This document shows, piece by piece, positions 1-7,869 of a stretch of 37,390 nt of DNA. The stretch spans positions 1 to 37,390 of the forward strand of contig JAHHIJ010000049.1 of assembly GCA_019358985.1 (NCBI GenBank), given 5' to 3'. The DNA comes from Tolypothrix brevis GSE-NOS-MK-07-07A. Lineage in GTDB: Bacteria; Cyanobacteriota; Cyanobacteriia; Cyanobacteriales; Nostocaceae. The notes under the pieces are model-generated. The model saw only the letters and a program-made list of their open reading frames with translations. It was not told where the DNA came from and searched no databases. A program made the position numbers and the translations under genes. Every line of letters starts with the position of its first letter. The stretch's first letter is position 1.

Positions 1-45
1 TTTTTCAAAGCACGGGGGCATGGCTGCGGGTGTTGTCTCTTTCAT
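1..45 (-). CDS. Partial CDS: start of IS701-like transposase (cut by window edge)
   Basis: Fifteen codons run from an ATG at 45 off the left edge of the window, reading MKETTPAAMPPCFEK. From memory this resembles the N-terminus of IS701-family transposases, which often begin with a short stretch containing AAMPxCFExW just before a conserved RFDxxF segment. Only 45 bases are visible, so this rests on one short motif. If correct, the end of the insertion sequence lies within about the next 100 bases, but I cannot define the terminal inverted repeat. It could equally be an unrelated reading frame. Confidence 0.4.
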   Translation of the reverse strand, partial: MKETTPAAMPPCFEK

Positions 46-383
46 CAGCGTTTAATTTGACGTGAAAGCTATGCTGAAAAAGCATTATACCCTTTTTTAC
101 TCCTCTATTTTGTCTAAGTCCCACTAAATAATTATACCAAGTAGCAGTTTCTCTACCCTTAGTCTTAGTTAGATACTTAAGTAATACCCAGGGCTATTTC
201 ATTCTAGTTTTTAGGGCTGGTTTTCCGAATATTTTTGTAAAAAACAATAATTTCGCACCCAAACACAGTCCTCAAACAAGACTTTATGATTGAGAATCAA
301 GAGATTGAAGTTTTTTCTAGCTCATGTAATAAATTAAATCTCTTTTAAGCCAAATACTTTTACTCGTATTTTGCTTTGTTGCT
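46..383. other. AT-rich intergenic stretch, no gene seen
   Basis: No reading frame of note and no convincing terminator. It separates the putative transposase start, whose upstream end should lie here, from the 3' end of the Nudix gene. Confidence 0.5.
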
Positions 384-836
384 TTATAAATACTCTAAAA
401 ACTGCTCAGGTACTAACTTTAATTCTTCTGATTTAAAACGACTAATTTCTACCCAAAGCGCTGTTTTCTGTCTTTCCCCTTCAGCAAAGACTAAGTTTTC
501 TAATTGATAAAACTTGGGATCGACAAAATCACATTCATATACTTGCAAGATTTCGTGACCTTGTTTACCGTTGAAAGTGAAGAGATTTTCTATGCAACCC
601 AAGTAATGAATGTTGGTTAATTCCGCTTGAATTTCTTCTTGAAATTCTCGCTGAAGTGCTTCAAAACTGGTTTCCCCAAAGTCAACACCACCACCCATTG
701 CGCGGTAAAAAGTTTGTTGCTTAACTGGATCGTAGCCTTGGGAAATAAAAGTGCGTTCGCCCTGCGTACGCTTTGCGTTCTCGCCTTTTTTAATTATTCC
801 CAAAGCTAAAACGCGAATTTCACCTGGTTTATGCAT
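384..836 (-). CDS. Nudix (NUDIX) hydrolase
   Basis: This 150-residue protein carries the complete Nudix box GX5EX7REXXEE: G49, E55, R63-E64 and E67-E68 (GGGVDFGETSFEALQREFQEE). Family members hydrolyse nucleoside diphosphates linked to another group, using Mg2+ held by the REXXEE helix; the substrate cannot be read from sequence. The protein is cytoplasmic, with no signal peptide or membrane segment. Residues about 19-28 (ENAKRTQGE) look like an insertion in the first beta strand and are encoded by a GC-rich repeat (about 753-784). The ATG at 836 lies 15 bases beyond the stop of the DUF3531-type gene upstream, so the two are probably co-transcribed. Confidence 0.9.
   Translation of the reverse strand: MHKPGEIRVLALGIIKKGENAKRTQGERTFISQGYDPVKQQTFYRAMGGGVDFGETSFEALQREFQEEIQAELTNIHYLGCIENLFTFNGKQGHEILQVYECDFVDPKFYQLENLVFAEGERQKTALWVEISRFKSEELKLVPEQFLEYL
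753..784. repeat. Cyanobacterial GC-rich repeat inserted in frame in the Nudix gene
   Basis: A stretch with GCGTTCGC, TGCGTACGC and GCGTTCTCGC lies inside the Nudix coding region and is more GC-rich than its flanks. It resembles the dispersed GCGTAGCGT-type repeats of filamentous cyanobacteria, also seen in the WD40 gene of this window. It adds about nine residues between beta-strand positions without breaking the frame. Exact borders are estimated. Confidence 0.55.
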
Positions 837-851
837 TGTTATTGTTAAAAA

Positions 852-1304
852 TTAATTATTATGCGACGAAAATTGATTACTTTCGCTATCTTCCACAGAC
901 CAATCCTCATTTTCACCGCCGATATATAATTCTTCAATGGTGACATATTCTTCACTCAATTGTGTGAGAGAATTGATTAAAATATCGAGAGCGATCGCAT
1001 CACTGGTTCCCATATCAAACCAACAACGCGCCCAAGTTCCCTCATATTCAAACTCACCCATATTATGCATCAGCGCTAGCAAGCTTTTGTCATAACCTTT
1101 GGAGTCATAATTCATGTAACTTAGCTCAAGTCCCGTTTCTTGTACCTGGAGATTTTCGGCATTAAATGCACCTAATTTCCCTAAATAAAACCAAGAATTG
1201 AAAACTTCTTCAACATACTGCTTTTCTCTTTCAGAGGGAATTGTAGTGAAACTGAGCCAAATCCAAACATCAAAAGGATTAAATTCGCGAAATTGAATAT
1301 GCAT
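852..1304 (-). CDS. DUF3531-family conserved cyanobacterial protein
   Basis: This 150-residue soluble protein opens with MHIQFREFNPFDVWIWL and contains EREKQYVEEVFNSWFYLGKL, a pattern I recognise as the DUF3531 family of cyanobacteria and chloroplasts. No biochemical function is established. It has no signal peptide or membrane segment, and its C-terminus (from about residue 128) is acidic and Ser-rich. It lies immediately upstream of the Nudix gene on the same strand with a 15-base gap, suggesting one transcript. ATG at 1304 is the natural start because the conserved opening begins there. Confidence 0.8.
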   Translation of the reverse strand: MHIQFREFNPFDVWIWLSFTTIPSEREKQYVEEVFNSWFYLGKLGAFNAENLQVQETGLELSYMNYDSKGYDKSLLALMHNMGEFEYEGTWARCWFDMGTSDAIALDILINSLTQLSEEYVTIEELYIGGENEDWSVEDSESNQFSSHNN

Positions 1305-1361
1305 TTGTCACAATCTTAATTTATTACCAAAATAAGCATACCAGAACTGGGAATAGGAGTT

Positions 1362-1410
1362 GTAGAGACCCGAAATTTGGCGTCTCTACATCTTTTCCAA
1401 CAGATGTCTA
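1362..1410. repeat. Decayed copy of the 90-bp MITE-like repeat
   Basis: The segment contains GTAGAGACCCG, then CGTCTCTACATCTTTTCC and ends CAGATGTCTA, matching the right half of the palindrome-centred repeat found many times in this window. Its central palindrome has lost symmetry. It lies between the TPR gene 3' end and the DUF3531-type gene promoter. Confidence 0.55.
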
Positions 1411-1411
1411 A

Positions 1412-2347
1412 TTAGCTTCCAGTATTATTTAGGCGGTTTGTAGCACTACGACGTTCGCGTTCAATCTGTTTGACTAAACTAGCAGGGAGTTGGGATTTTT
1501 TTGCTAGTGCTTTGTCAAAATTAGCGATCGCTTCTTGTATCATTTGCTTGCTTTTTTCTTTTTTCCCCTGTTCTTGAAGGATTTGCCCTTTTAGATAATA
1601 CATCTCCGGGTTGTCAGATGTTGTTTTCAGCGCTCGATTTGCATACTCTAGTGCTTGAGAGTACTGTTTTAAGTCTCGGTAGGCAAGAGCAACACCGCGA
1701 TTGGCTAAATATTGAGGAGCGGCATTTTTTTCTAAGCGTTCAATTGCTTGCTCTGGATTGGCAAAAGGCAGATTAACAGCTAGCATCAAATCCATGTAGC
1801 CCTTAATTAAATTCAGTTCTGGATCGTTGGCAGAAATGGCTTCGGCTTTGTCTAAATTTTGGTAAACTTGTCGCAACAGAGTTAAAGCCTGCGGCGCACC
1901 GTTGAGTGTACCCTCACGCTGGAGAATTACGGCACCCGACAAAAAATGACCGACAGCAGCGTATAAATTGCCACGTAACGGGTCTACAGCAATCAAATTT
2001 TGTCCGGTTGAGAGTGTTTTCTTGCTGTATGTGTCTAGGGTAGACCAATCTTTATTAGCGTATGCTAAAGATGCCATCATTGCATAAGCTAGTGGTTCAT
2101 TTGGCTCACTAGATTCGGCTTGTTGTAAGTACATCTCTGCCTTTTTGTAGTTACCTTGTTGGAAAATTGCCTTAAAAGCTGCTTCTGTTTTGTCACCAAT
2201 TTTCCTTTGGTCTGTAGTACGAAAAGGATCGGCAGCTAGAGATGGATTTACCCACATGAGGGCGATCGCAACTGCTAAACTTGCTTGAGCTAGTCTACCA
2301 AGTCTGGCAGACACTATTTTTTGAGGAGCGGAAAACCATTTAGTCAT
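1412..2347 (-). CDS. Exported tetratricopeptide-repeat protein (Sll0314/Alr1548-like)
   Basis: A 311-residue protein with a basic N-terminus, a hydrophobic core at about residues 22-36 and a signal-peptidase-like site PSLA-AD near residue 39, so it is probably exported to the periplasm or thylakoid lumen. The remainder is helical with TPR-like repeats: residues about 58-110 (GNYKKAEMYLQQAE...) and a clear TPR pair at about 215-280 (ALAYRDLKQYSQALEYANRAL followed by YYLKGQILQEQGKKEKS). TPRs bind partner proteins, so it is likely a scaffold; no catalytic motif is visible. It resembles a cyanobacterial family I recall as Sll0314/Alr1548. It stands divergent from the ABC ATPase gene. Confidence 0.75.
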   Translation of the reverse strand: MTKWFSAPQKIVSARLGRLAQASLAVAIALMWVNPSLAADPFRTTDQRKIGDKTEAAFKAIFQQGNYKKAEMYLQQAESSEPNEPLAYAMMASLAYANKDWSTLDTYSKKTLSTGQNLIAVDPLRGNLYAAVGHFLSGAVILQREGTLNGAPQALTLLRQVYQNLDKAEAISANDPELNLIKGYMDLMLAVNLPFANPEQAIERLEKNAAPQYLANRGVALAYRDLKQYSQALEYANRALKTTSDNPEMYYLKGQILQEQGKKEKSKQMIQEAIANFDKALAKKSQLPASLVKQIERERRSATNRLNNTGS

Positions 2348-2678
2348 TTGTAACCTCAGAATAATTACGGTTGAAATATTTTTATTTGTTACTTAAAATG
2401 CAAAAACTGCTTAACTGAAAGTTATGTTATTTAGAGTAAAGTTTTATACAAAGTTTGATGCTCGTCACTTTTCTAAGTTCCGATACTTGTTATAGCTATC
2501 CATCAAGGGTAAGTCTGCCACAATAAAGAAAAGTACACTTCGGTAAGAAGATGGATTTTTCTTGCTGAAGCGATTATTTTTTGATGGAGGTAATTCACTA
2601 GAGAAAATTTTCGGAATTTTTTAGTTGCTCCTAGTGTAGTTAATCAGTAATTTGCTGACCTTTTGGTAATCTTAACAA
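2348..2678. other. Divergent promoter region
   Basis: AT-rich stretch of 331 bases between the divergently read TPR and ABC ATPase genes; it must hold both promoters. I cannot assign -10/-35 boxes with confidence. It contains the 16-base sequence CAGTAATTTGCTGACC at 2645-2660, which recurs at 9024-9039. Confidence 0.5.
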
Positions 2679-3362
2679 ATGCTCTATCTCAGAAGCCTAA
2701 TTTATCATCCCACAGCTTGCCCAACACCAATTCTCTCTTCTCTCAATTTGGACTTACCAGCGCAACAATTAGGTTTAATTATTGGTCCGAGTGGTTCTGG
2801 CAAAAGTACCTTATTAGAAATTTTATCAGGACTAGCCGAACCCACCTCTGGCGCAGTATTATGGCGTGAACAAGTACTTTTAGCTGAACAACTACAACAA
2901 TTAGCCGGGTTAGTTTTTCAGTTTCCAGAGCGGCACTTTTGCGGTGGTACTATTTTAGAAGAATTGCGTTTGGGGCATCCAGAACTAGGAAAAGACCGAG
3001 TTAGAGAAGCACTTACTGAAGTCGGATTAGAGCATTTATCTCTAAGTACATCACCTCATGCTTTAAGTGGAGGTCAGCAGCGGCGTTTAGCTTTGGCAGT
3101 ACAATTGATTCGTCAACCACACGTTCTCCTATTGGATGAACCGACAGCGGGCTTAGATTGGTCAATGCGTCGGCAATTGGTAAACTTATTAGCAAAGCTG
3201 AAACAACATTGGACATTGTTAGTTGTGACACATGATGCTGGGGATATGCTAGCGATCGCTGACAGTTGCTGGACACTCAACCACGGTGAACTAAAATCAG
3301 TTGATCCAACGTCATTAGCCGCGAAAATCAAAGAACCTCAACCGATAGGGACTGGGGATTAG
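2679..3362 (+). CDS. ABC transporter ATP-binding protein (CbiO/EcfA-like)
   Basis: A 227-residue ATPase with Walker A GPSGSGKS (36-43), Q-loop FQFPE (80-84), signature LSGGQ (129-133), Walker B VLLLDEP (149-155) and switch His in VTHD. The FQFPE form of the Q-loop is typical of the ATPases of energy-coupling-factor vitamin/metal importers (EcfA/CbiO) rather than general exporters. No permease or substrate-binding gene is adjacent, so its partners must be encoded elsewhere and the substrate is unknown. The last four residues and the stop codon (GTGD-stop) are supplied by a GGGACTAGGGACTGGG-type tandem repeat at 3348-3377, suggesting that the native C-terminus was altered. ATG at 2679 fits the family length. 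Confidence 0.85.
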   Translation: MLYLRSLIYHPTACPTPILSSLNLDLPAQQLGLIIGPSGSGKSTLLEILSGLAEPTSGAVLWREQVLLAEQLQQLAGLVFQFPERHFCGGTILEELRLGHPELGKDRVREALTEVGLEHLSLSTSPHALSGGQQRRLALAVQLIRQPHVLLLDEPTAGLDWSMRRQLVNLLAKLKQHWTLLVVTHDAGDMLAIADSCWTLNHGELKSVDPTSLAAKIKEPQPIGTGD

Positions 3363-3377
3363 GGACTAGGGACTGGG
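3348..3377. repeat. GGGACTGGG/GGGACTAGGG simple repeat overlapping a stop codon
   Basis: Tandem degenerate copies of GGGACT(A/G)GGG run through the end of the ABC ATPase gene; the stop codon TAG at 3360-3362 is inside the repeat. Confidence 0.7.
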
Positions 3378-3412
3378 AAAGAAATAGCATTCATGTCTCT
3401 TCCTAATCCGTC

Positions 3413-3441
3413 GTAGAGACGTTCCGCCGGAACGTCTTTAC
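3413..3441. repeat. Palindromic core, GTTCC type
   Basis: Near-perfect inverted repeat with half-site GTAGAGACGTTCC and centre GCCGGAAC, between the ABC ATPase and malic enzyme genes. It is one of at least fifteen such cores in the window. It could form a stable RNA hairpin after the ABC ATPase stop but has no T-tract. Confidence 0.85.
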
Positions 3442-3531
3442 AATTGTAAGTAATAAACCTGACATGATATAAAATGTGAAATTTTAAATAAATTTAATAT
3501 AAAATCAAAGATTTAAAAGCTGAGATCACTA

Positions 3532-4923
3532 ATGGTAGCCTTAACACCTAATTCGAGTTTTAGTTTGACGATTCGCTTAGAAATTCCTAACCGTATAGGA
3601 ATGTTCGCTTCTGTGACACAAGCGATCGCAACCTGTGGTGGTAATCTCGGTCAAATTGATTTAATTGAGCAAACGCGCTCTTTTTCTACCCGCGATATGA
3701 CTGTGGACGCAGCTAGCACTGAACACGCGGAAACCATTGTCCAAGCGGTAAAAGCTTTACCAGACATAAAGGTGGTGAATGTCTATGACCGCACCTTTAA
3801 TTTACATCGTGGCGGTAAAATCAGCATTGTTAGCAGAATTCCCCTCAAAAGTGTCTCTGACCTAGCAATGGCTTACACCCCCGGAGTTGGTAGAATTTGT
3901 ACAGCGATCGCTCAAAATCCGGAAGAAGTTTATAACTTAACTATCAAAAAAAATACTGTCGCTATTGTTACAGATGGTAGTGCTGTTTTAGGTTTAGGAA
4001 ATCTTGGTCCTGAGGCAGCTCTGCCAGTCATGGAAGGTAAAGCGATGCTATTTAAGGAGTTTGCAGGCATCGATGCTTTCCCAATTTGCCTTGCAACTCA
4101 AGATACAGATGAAATTGTCCGTACAGTTAAAAATCTCGCTCCGGTTTTTGGGGGAGTGAATTTAGAGGATATTGCCGCTCCTCGCTGCTTTGAAATTGAA
4201 CGGAGACTGCGAAGTGAGTTAGATATTCCCGTTTTTCACGACGATCAGCATGGTACGGCAATTGTCACTTTAGCAGCGTTGTTTAACTCCCTGAAGTTAG
4301 TACATAAGTCAATGGCGGAAATCCGTATTGTAATTAACGGTGCCGGTGCAGCTGGAATAGCGATCGCTCGCTTACTCCGCAAAGCCGGCGCAGAAAAAAT
4401 CTGGATGTGCGACTCAAAAGGCATTATCTCCATTAATCGCACCGATTTAACTGAGGAAAAGCAGGAATTTGCGGTGAAAGCCCAGGGTACTTTAGCTGGT
4501 GCGATGCAAGGTGCAGACGTCTTTATCGGTGTTAGCGCCCCCGGAGTTTTGACACCGGAAATGGTAAAATCAATGGCGAAAGATGCGATCGTCTTTGCAA
4601 TGGCAAATCCGATTCCGGAAATTCAGCCAGAATTGGTCAGTAAGGATGTTGCTGTTATTGCCACGGGGCGGAGTGACTACCCAAACCAAATTAATAACGT
4701 CCTGGCGTTTCCTGGGGTGTTTCGTGGCGCTTTAGATTGTCGAGCGGGGACAATTTCCGTACAAATGTATCTGGAAGCTGCTAGTGCGATCGCATCTTTG
4801 GTTAAACCTTCAGATTTGAATCGCGAACACATTGTTCCTTCAGTCTTTGATGAGCGTGTTGCTAGCGCTGTTGCTGCTGCTGTGCAACGTGCAGCGCGCT
4901 CTGAAGGTATCGCTAAAAGTTAA
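3532..4923 (+). CDS. NAD(P)-dependent malic enzyme with N-terminal ACT domain
   Basis: This 463-residue enzyme oxidatively decarboxylates malate to pyruvate. Residues 10-85 form an ACT-type regulatory domain (TIRLEIPNRIGMFASVTQAI). The catalytic part contains AYTPGVG with Tyr115, VMEGKAML with the general base Lys170, metal ligands E212-D213 in NLEDIAAPR and D237-D238 in FHDDQHGTA, and the dinucleotide-binding GAGAAG (270-275). The short form of about 400 residues after the ACT domain is the bacterial type. Cofactor preference (NAD or NADP) is not decided here. An ACT domain suggests allosteric control by an amino acid or other small ligand. No operon partner is obvious; the upstream ABC gene is 169 bases away with a palindrome between. 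Confidence 0.93.
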   Translation: MVALTPNSSFSLTIRLEIPNRIGMFASVTQAIATCGGNLGQIDLIEQTRSFSTRDMTVDAASTEHAETIVQAVKALPDIKVVNVYDRTFNLHRGGKISIVSRIPLKSVSDLAMAYTPGVGRICTAIAQNPEEVYNLTIKKNTVAIVTDGSAVLGLGNLGPEAALPVMEGKAMLFKEFAGIDAFPICLATQDTDEIVRTVKNLAPVFGGVNLEDIAAPRCFEIERRLRSELDIPVFHDDQHGTAIVTLAALFNSLKLVHKSMAEIRIVINGAGAAGIAIARLLRKAGAEKIWMCDSKGIISINRTDLTEEKQEFAVKAQGTLAGAMQGADVFIGVSAPGVLTPEMVKSMAKDAIVFAMANPIPEIQPELVSKDVAVIATGRSDYPNQINNVLAFPGVFRGALDCRAGTISVQMYLEAASAIASLVKPSDLNREHIVPSVFDERVASAVAAAVQRAARSEGIAKS

Positions 4924-4931
4924 TTAGCTTG

Positions 4932-4956
4932 TGGGATGGGCATCTTGCTCATCCCA
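4932..4956 (+). terminator. Hairpin after malic enzyme gene
   Basis: Inverted repeat TGGGATG / CATCCCA (arms 7 bp, further inner pairing GC/GC) starts nine bases past the malic enzyme stop codon. It lacks a downstream T-run, so it may be a transcript-end stabiliser or a dispersed repeat rather than a true intrinsic terminator. Confidence 0.45.
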
Positions 4957-5017
4957 GGTAAATCAAGGGGAAAGAGCGATCGTCATTTTCTAAGCTCTCA
5001 TAACATGTCCATTGAAT

Positions 5018-5269
5018 TGACATTAATAAAAAAATCTGAAATCCTTGTAGAGACGTAGCATTGCTACGTCTTTATGTCTTTTTTTGGAGATGCCTATTAG
5101 ACATCGACCGAATTTAAATATGCGTTACCCAGAACCCTTAATTAGACGTAGCAGTGCTACGTCTCTACGTCTTTTCTGGAGATGTCCATTGAATTGACAT
5201 TAATAAAAAAATCCGAAATCCTTGTAGAGACGTAGCATTGCTACGTCTATCTACATCAGATGTAATCTA
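5018..5269. repeat. Three tandem MITE-like units with palindromic cores
   Basis: Three head-to-tail units occupy most of the 384-base gap between the malic enzyme and creatininase genes: about 5018-5097, 5098-5188 and 5195-5269. Each has a left end of TAGACATC or TTGACATT type, a central palindrome with half-site GTAGAGACGTAGCA (5047-5074, 5144-5168, 5224-5248) and a right end near GGAGATGTCTA. The first and third are close copies: 5005-5071 and 5182-5248 match over 67 bases with one difference (T at 5037, C at 5214), so a recent duplication is likely. Confidence 0.85.
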
Positions 5270-5307
5270 CCGCACATGATATCACGCACTGGTAGCAAAG
5301 GTCAGGT

Positions 5308-6054
5308 CTATTCTGCATTCACAAATTCTAAATAACCATTGCTGAGTTCTTTCACCGCTAAATCATAAAACTGCTTACCGTGTTCTGGTGTCGCTAAGGC
5401 AGGATTTGAACCCATGCGTCCATCAGGGAAACGTTGACGAAAGTCGGTTGCGCTGTAAATTTTATGTCCAGTTCCCACTTCTGTTGATAGGGGTGCTTGT
5501 TTAATCGCTTCTGGATAAATGTACTGGGTAAGAGCTACTTCACTGGGAGTTGCGTGAGAACCTTCTTGATTGCCGTATAATTCTTTAGCTAACTTATATA
5601 CAGAACTGCACATAAACCAGTTTGCAACTTGACATTGCACTTTTTCAGCGTTGGCTATCTGCAAATCTTCCAAGTGTGCGTAAGTTTCCGAAAAAGCAGC
5701 TTTCAGAGTGGCGATATTCCCGCCGTGTCCGTTGATAAAGTAGAACTTGGTAAAACCAGCTTTAGTTAAACAAGTTACATAGTCTTTGACCAGCAAAATC
5801 AAAGTGCTGGGACGCAAACTGATTGTACCAGGGAAAGCAGTGTGATGCAGCGCCATGCCGACATTGATTGTCGGACCAACGATCGCTTGAGTTGCTTCAC
5901 CAACACCACGAGCGATCGCGGAAGCACAAATCGCATCAGTTCCAATTAATCCTGTTGGTCCATGTTGTTCGGTGGAACCTATAGGAAGGATTATACCACG
6001 AGACTGCTGTAAATAAGCTTCGACTTCCTGCCACGTACTCAAATGTAATAACAT
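5308..6054 (-). CDS. Creatininase-family amidohydrolase
   Basis: A 248-residue cytoplasmic metal-dependent hydrolase of the creatininase fold. Metal-binding and catalytic motifs of the family are intact: GSTEQHGP (residues 27-34, Glu and His), GTDA with Asp about 40, the conserved INGHGGN with His about 110, and EGSHATPSE with Glu and His about 163-166. Family members include creatininase, FAPy deformylases and MftE-type peptidases, so the substrate is open; in cyanobacteria these are usually annotated only as creatininase family. It has no co-directional neighbour closer than 429 bases. Confidence 0.88.
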   Translation of the reverse strand: MLLHLSTWQEVEAYLQQSRGIILPIGSTEQHGPTGLIGTDAICASAIARGVGEATQAIVGPTINVGMALHHTAFPGTISLRPSTLILLVKDYVTCLTKAGFTKFYFINGHGGNIATLKAAFSETYAHLEDLQIANAEKVQCQVANWFMCSSVYKLAKELYGNQEGSHATPSEVALTQYIYPEAIKQAPLSTEVGTGHKIYSATDFRQRFPDGRMGSNPALATPEHGKQFYDLAVKELSNGYLEFVNAE

Positions 6055-6139
6055 CTTTTTTCAGAATCCCGATCAAAATTGCCGTGGGAATTTCTAACCC
6101 CCACTAACATGATTATGAGGGACATCTAAAGAATAGTTT

Positions 6140-6157
6140 TTAACGTAGTAACGGCTT
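6140..6157. repeat. 18-base dispersed repeat TTAACGTAGTAACGGCTT
   Basis: The same 18 bases occur at 18058-18075. At both places the repeat lies in an intergenic region and is followed by degenerate AGCCCTTAA/AGCTGTTAA sequence, suggesting a small hairpin-forming repeat family. Confidence 0.6.
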
Positions 6158-6267
6158 TAGCCCTTAAAATCAAAGATTTGAGCGGTAAACATCTCACTAC
6201 TACTGCTCGTTGCGAACTTGTTTATTTAGATAAAGGGACAAAACACTGTTAGCTATTAAATACGCAG

Positions 6268-6358
6268 TGGACATCTCCCGAAATTAATTATACGTTGTCC
6301 GAAACCCTTGTAGAGACGTTCCGCCGGAACGTCTTTACGTCTTTTCTGGAGATGTCTA
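6268..6358. repeat. MITE-like unit with near-perfect terminal inverted repeats
   Basis: This 91-base unit has ends TGGACATCTCC and GGAGATGTCTA, inverted over about 10 bases, and a central palindrome at 6310-6338 of the GTTCC type. It is the cleanest example of the family for defining the ends. It lies within the gap between the creatininase and cupin genes, which otherwise shows no gene. Confidence 0.8.
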
Positions 6359-6483
6359 GTGTGAAGAGAAGAAAAAATTGTTTGGAGACTGCTATGATAT
6401 CAAACTTGTAAATTAGTTCAATTTATTACATATCTAGCTGTCTTTTATAGTGTTTCGCTAAAAGCTCATTGCTTCATTCTTGA

Positions 6484-6756
6484 CTAATCAAAGAAATAAT
6501 GTTTTTTCACGTCGCTGGTAATTTCCCAGATACACGACATTCCTGCGGGAAAGGTTACTAAATCACCTTTACCCATTTTTACTGGTTGTCCCCCATCAGG
6601 GGTAACTATGACATTACCTTCTAAAAAGTAACAAGTTTCTTGAGAATCATAAGTCCAGGAAAATTTTGAGATTTCTTTTTCCCAAATGTCCCATGCGAAC
6701 ACACCTAAGTTGTGCAAATGTTCTTGACTGGGTTGATGCTCAATTTTAATTTCCAT
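6484..6756 (-). CDS. Small cupin-domain protein (cupin_3 type)
   Basis: A 90-residue single-domain cupin. Residues 30-85 hold the barrel strands with WTYDSQETCYFLEGNVIVTP (motif 1, with Glu at about 41) and KMGKGDLVTFPAGMSCIWEI (motif 2, PAG turn). The resemblance is to the cupin_3 group, which includes ureidoglycine aminohydrolase and EutQ-like proteins, but a single small cupin of this type has no assigned reaction. Motif 1 lacks the usual paired His residues, so metal binding is uncertain. It precedes, in the same direction, nothing closer than 429 bases; the Mo-nitrogenase C-terminal-type gene lies 22 bases upstream and may share its transcript. Confidence 0.8.
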   Translation of the reverse strand: MEIKIEHQPSQEHLHNLGVFAWDIWEKEISKFSWTYDSQETCYFLEGNVIVTPDGGQPVKMGKGDLVTFPAGMSCIWEITSDVKKHYFFD

Positions 6757-6778
6757 GTTGCGTTAATCGTAATTACAA

Positions 6779-7216
6779 TCAGCAGTAAGACTGGATGTCT
6801 TCACCACATTGATCTACTAGATAGCACAAAGCGCGAAAACGCAAGCCAACAAACTCATCGTAAAGAGGATTTAGCTTGCACATCGGTGGGATATGAGCTA
6901 TTTTGCGACCAAACAGAATTATATCGCGCTCGAAGGGACATTGCGCCGGAATCATTTTAGCAATAAATTTAGCTAATTTACGGTTTTGAATTTCTAGGGA
7001 ATCAAGCCGTTGACGTAATGGTTGCAGGAAATCAGGTTTAGGTTGAGCAAGTTGATTTTTGATTTCTGTCTTGTTAATTTCTTCTGCGGAGTTAACAAAA
7101 GCAGAGAAGATAATCGGTCGATTGTTTGTTCTGAGCATATTCTTAACTAAGATTTTCCTGGTTTTGATGAATAACTTGCCAATATTGAGTATTATTACCC
7201 TAGCTTTTTTCGCCAT
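6779..7216 (-). CDS. Mo-dependent nitrogenase C-terminal-family protein
   Basis: Residues about 60-145 match the small cyanobacterial family named after the C-terminal region associated with Mo-dependent nitrogenase: IPAQCPFERDI, FGRKIAHIPPMCKLNPLYDEFVGLRFRALCYL and the ending CGEDIQSYC. Four conserved cysteines are visible (CPFERD, PPMCK, RALCYL, ECGED/QCGED), but no role is established. The family is typical of filamentous cyanobacteria. The 26 residues before the internal Met at 7138 are Lys/Ile-rich and unlike homologues as I recall them, so translation may start at 7138 (119 residues). No SD is visible at either ATG. Confidence 0.8.
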   Translation of the reverse strand: MAKKARVIILNIGKLFIKTRKILVKNMLRTNNRPIIFSAFVNSAEEINKTEIKNQLAQPKPDFLQPLRQRLDSLEIQNRKLAKFIAKMIPAQCPFERDIILFGRKIAHIPPMCKLNPLYDEFVGLRFRALCYLVDQCGEDIQSYC

Positions 7217-7869
7217 TTGAATTGTGTCTTAAATACAATCATGGCAACAGAGAATGAATTGATTTACACGAATGACATGATAGTCAACTTGTGTAATCAA
7301 TTGATATTTAAACTCACCCTCCAGACTTAGAACTGTCCCGTTAAATACAAAATAACAAAGAAATTATAAAATTGGTATTCTTTTAGATTATTCATCTATT
7401 AAGCGCAGCTGTTAAATATGTGTTTCATGAGTTCAATGTAAATGAATTAACCAAAAATTAAACAGTATCTAGAGATAGACTTTTTCTGCTTAAAACGCTG
7501 ATTTACTATGAATAAAGCCATATTTCGCCGGATATAGCCCGAAAAATAATTCATTTTAGACTACCCACTATTCAGTAAAATGTTATCTATTTAACAAAAC
7601 TTAATGATATATTTTATCTAATAGAAATACAGCATATTTTGATAATTTTAAGCAAGTATAGTCATCCAATCAACTAATAGAAAGTGGGGATCGCCTAGCC
7701 TGCTTAAATTTGGGGAAATTCCCAGGCAATAAAACTGCGGTGCGGATAGTCAAAACAAAGCGGCAACGAAAAACGCCGCCGCTGAAAAGCTTTACTCATG
7801 TGATTTTCAAGTATGATGAATTTGATGACACTTTTGCACAAATTGCATTAATGCGCTTGAAGAGTGCAG
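7217..7869. other. Intergenic stretch, 653 bases, no convincing gene
   Basis: AT-rich to about 7690, then more GC-rich with GCGGCAACG...CGCCGCCGC. A 65-codon frame at 7710-7907 overlaps the pstS end, has no recognisable protein features and uses a non-ATG start, so I do not call it. I see no terminator, tRNA or repeat of the families found elsewhere. Confidence 0.5.

Noticed and set aside
4245-4442. Minus-strand frame within the malic enzyme gene
   Set aside because: Shadow of a strongly supported gene on the other strand.
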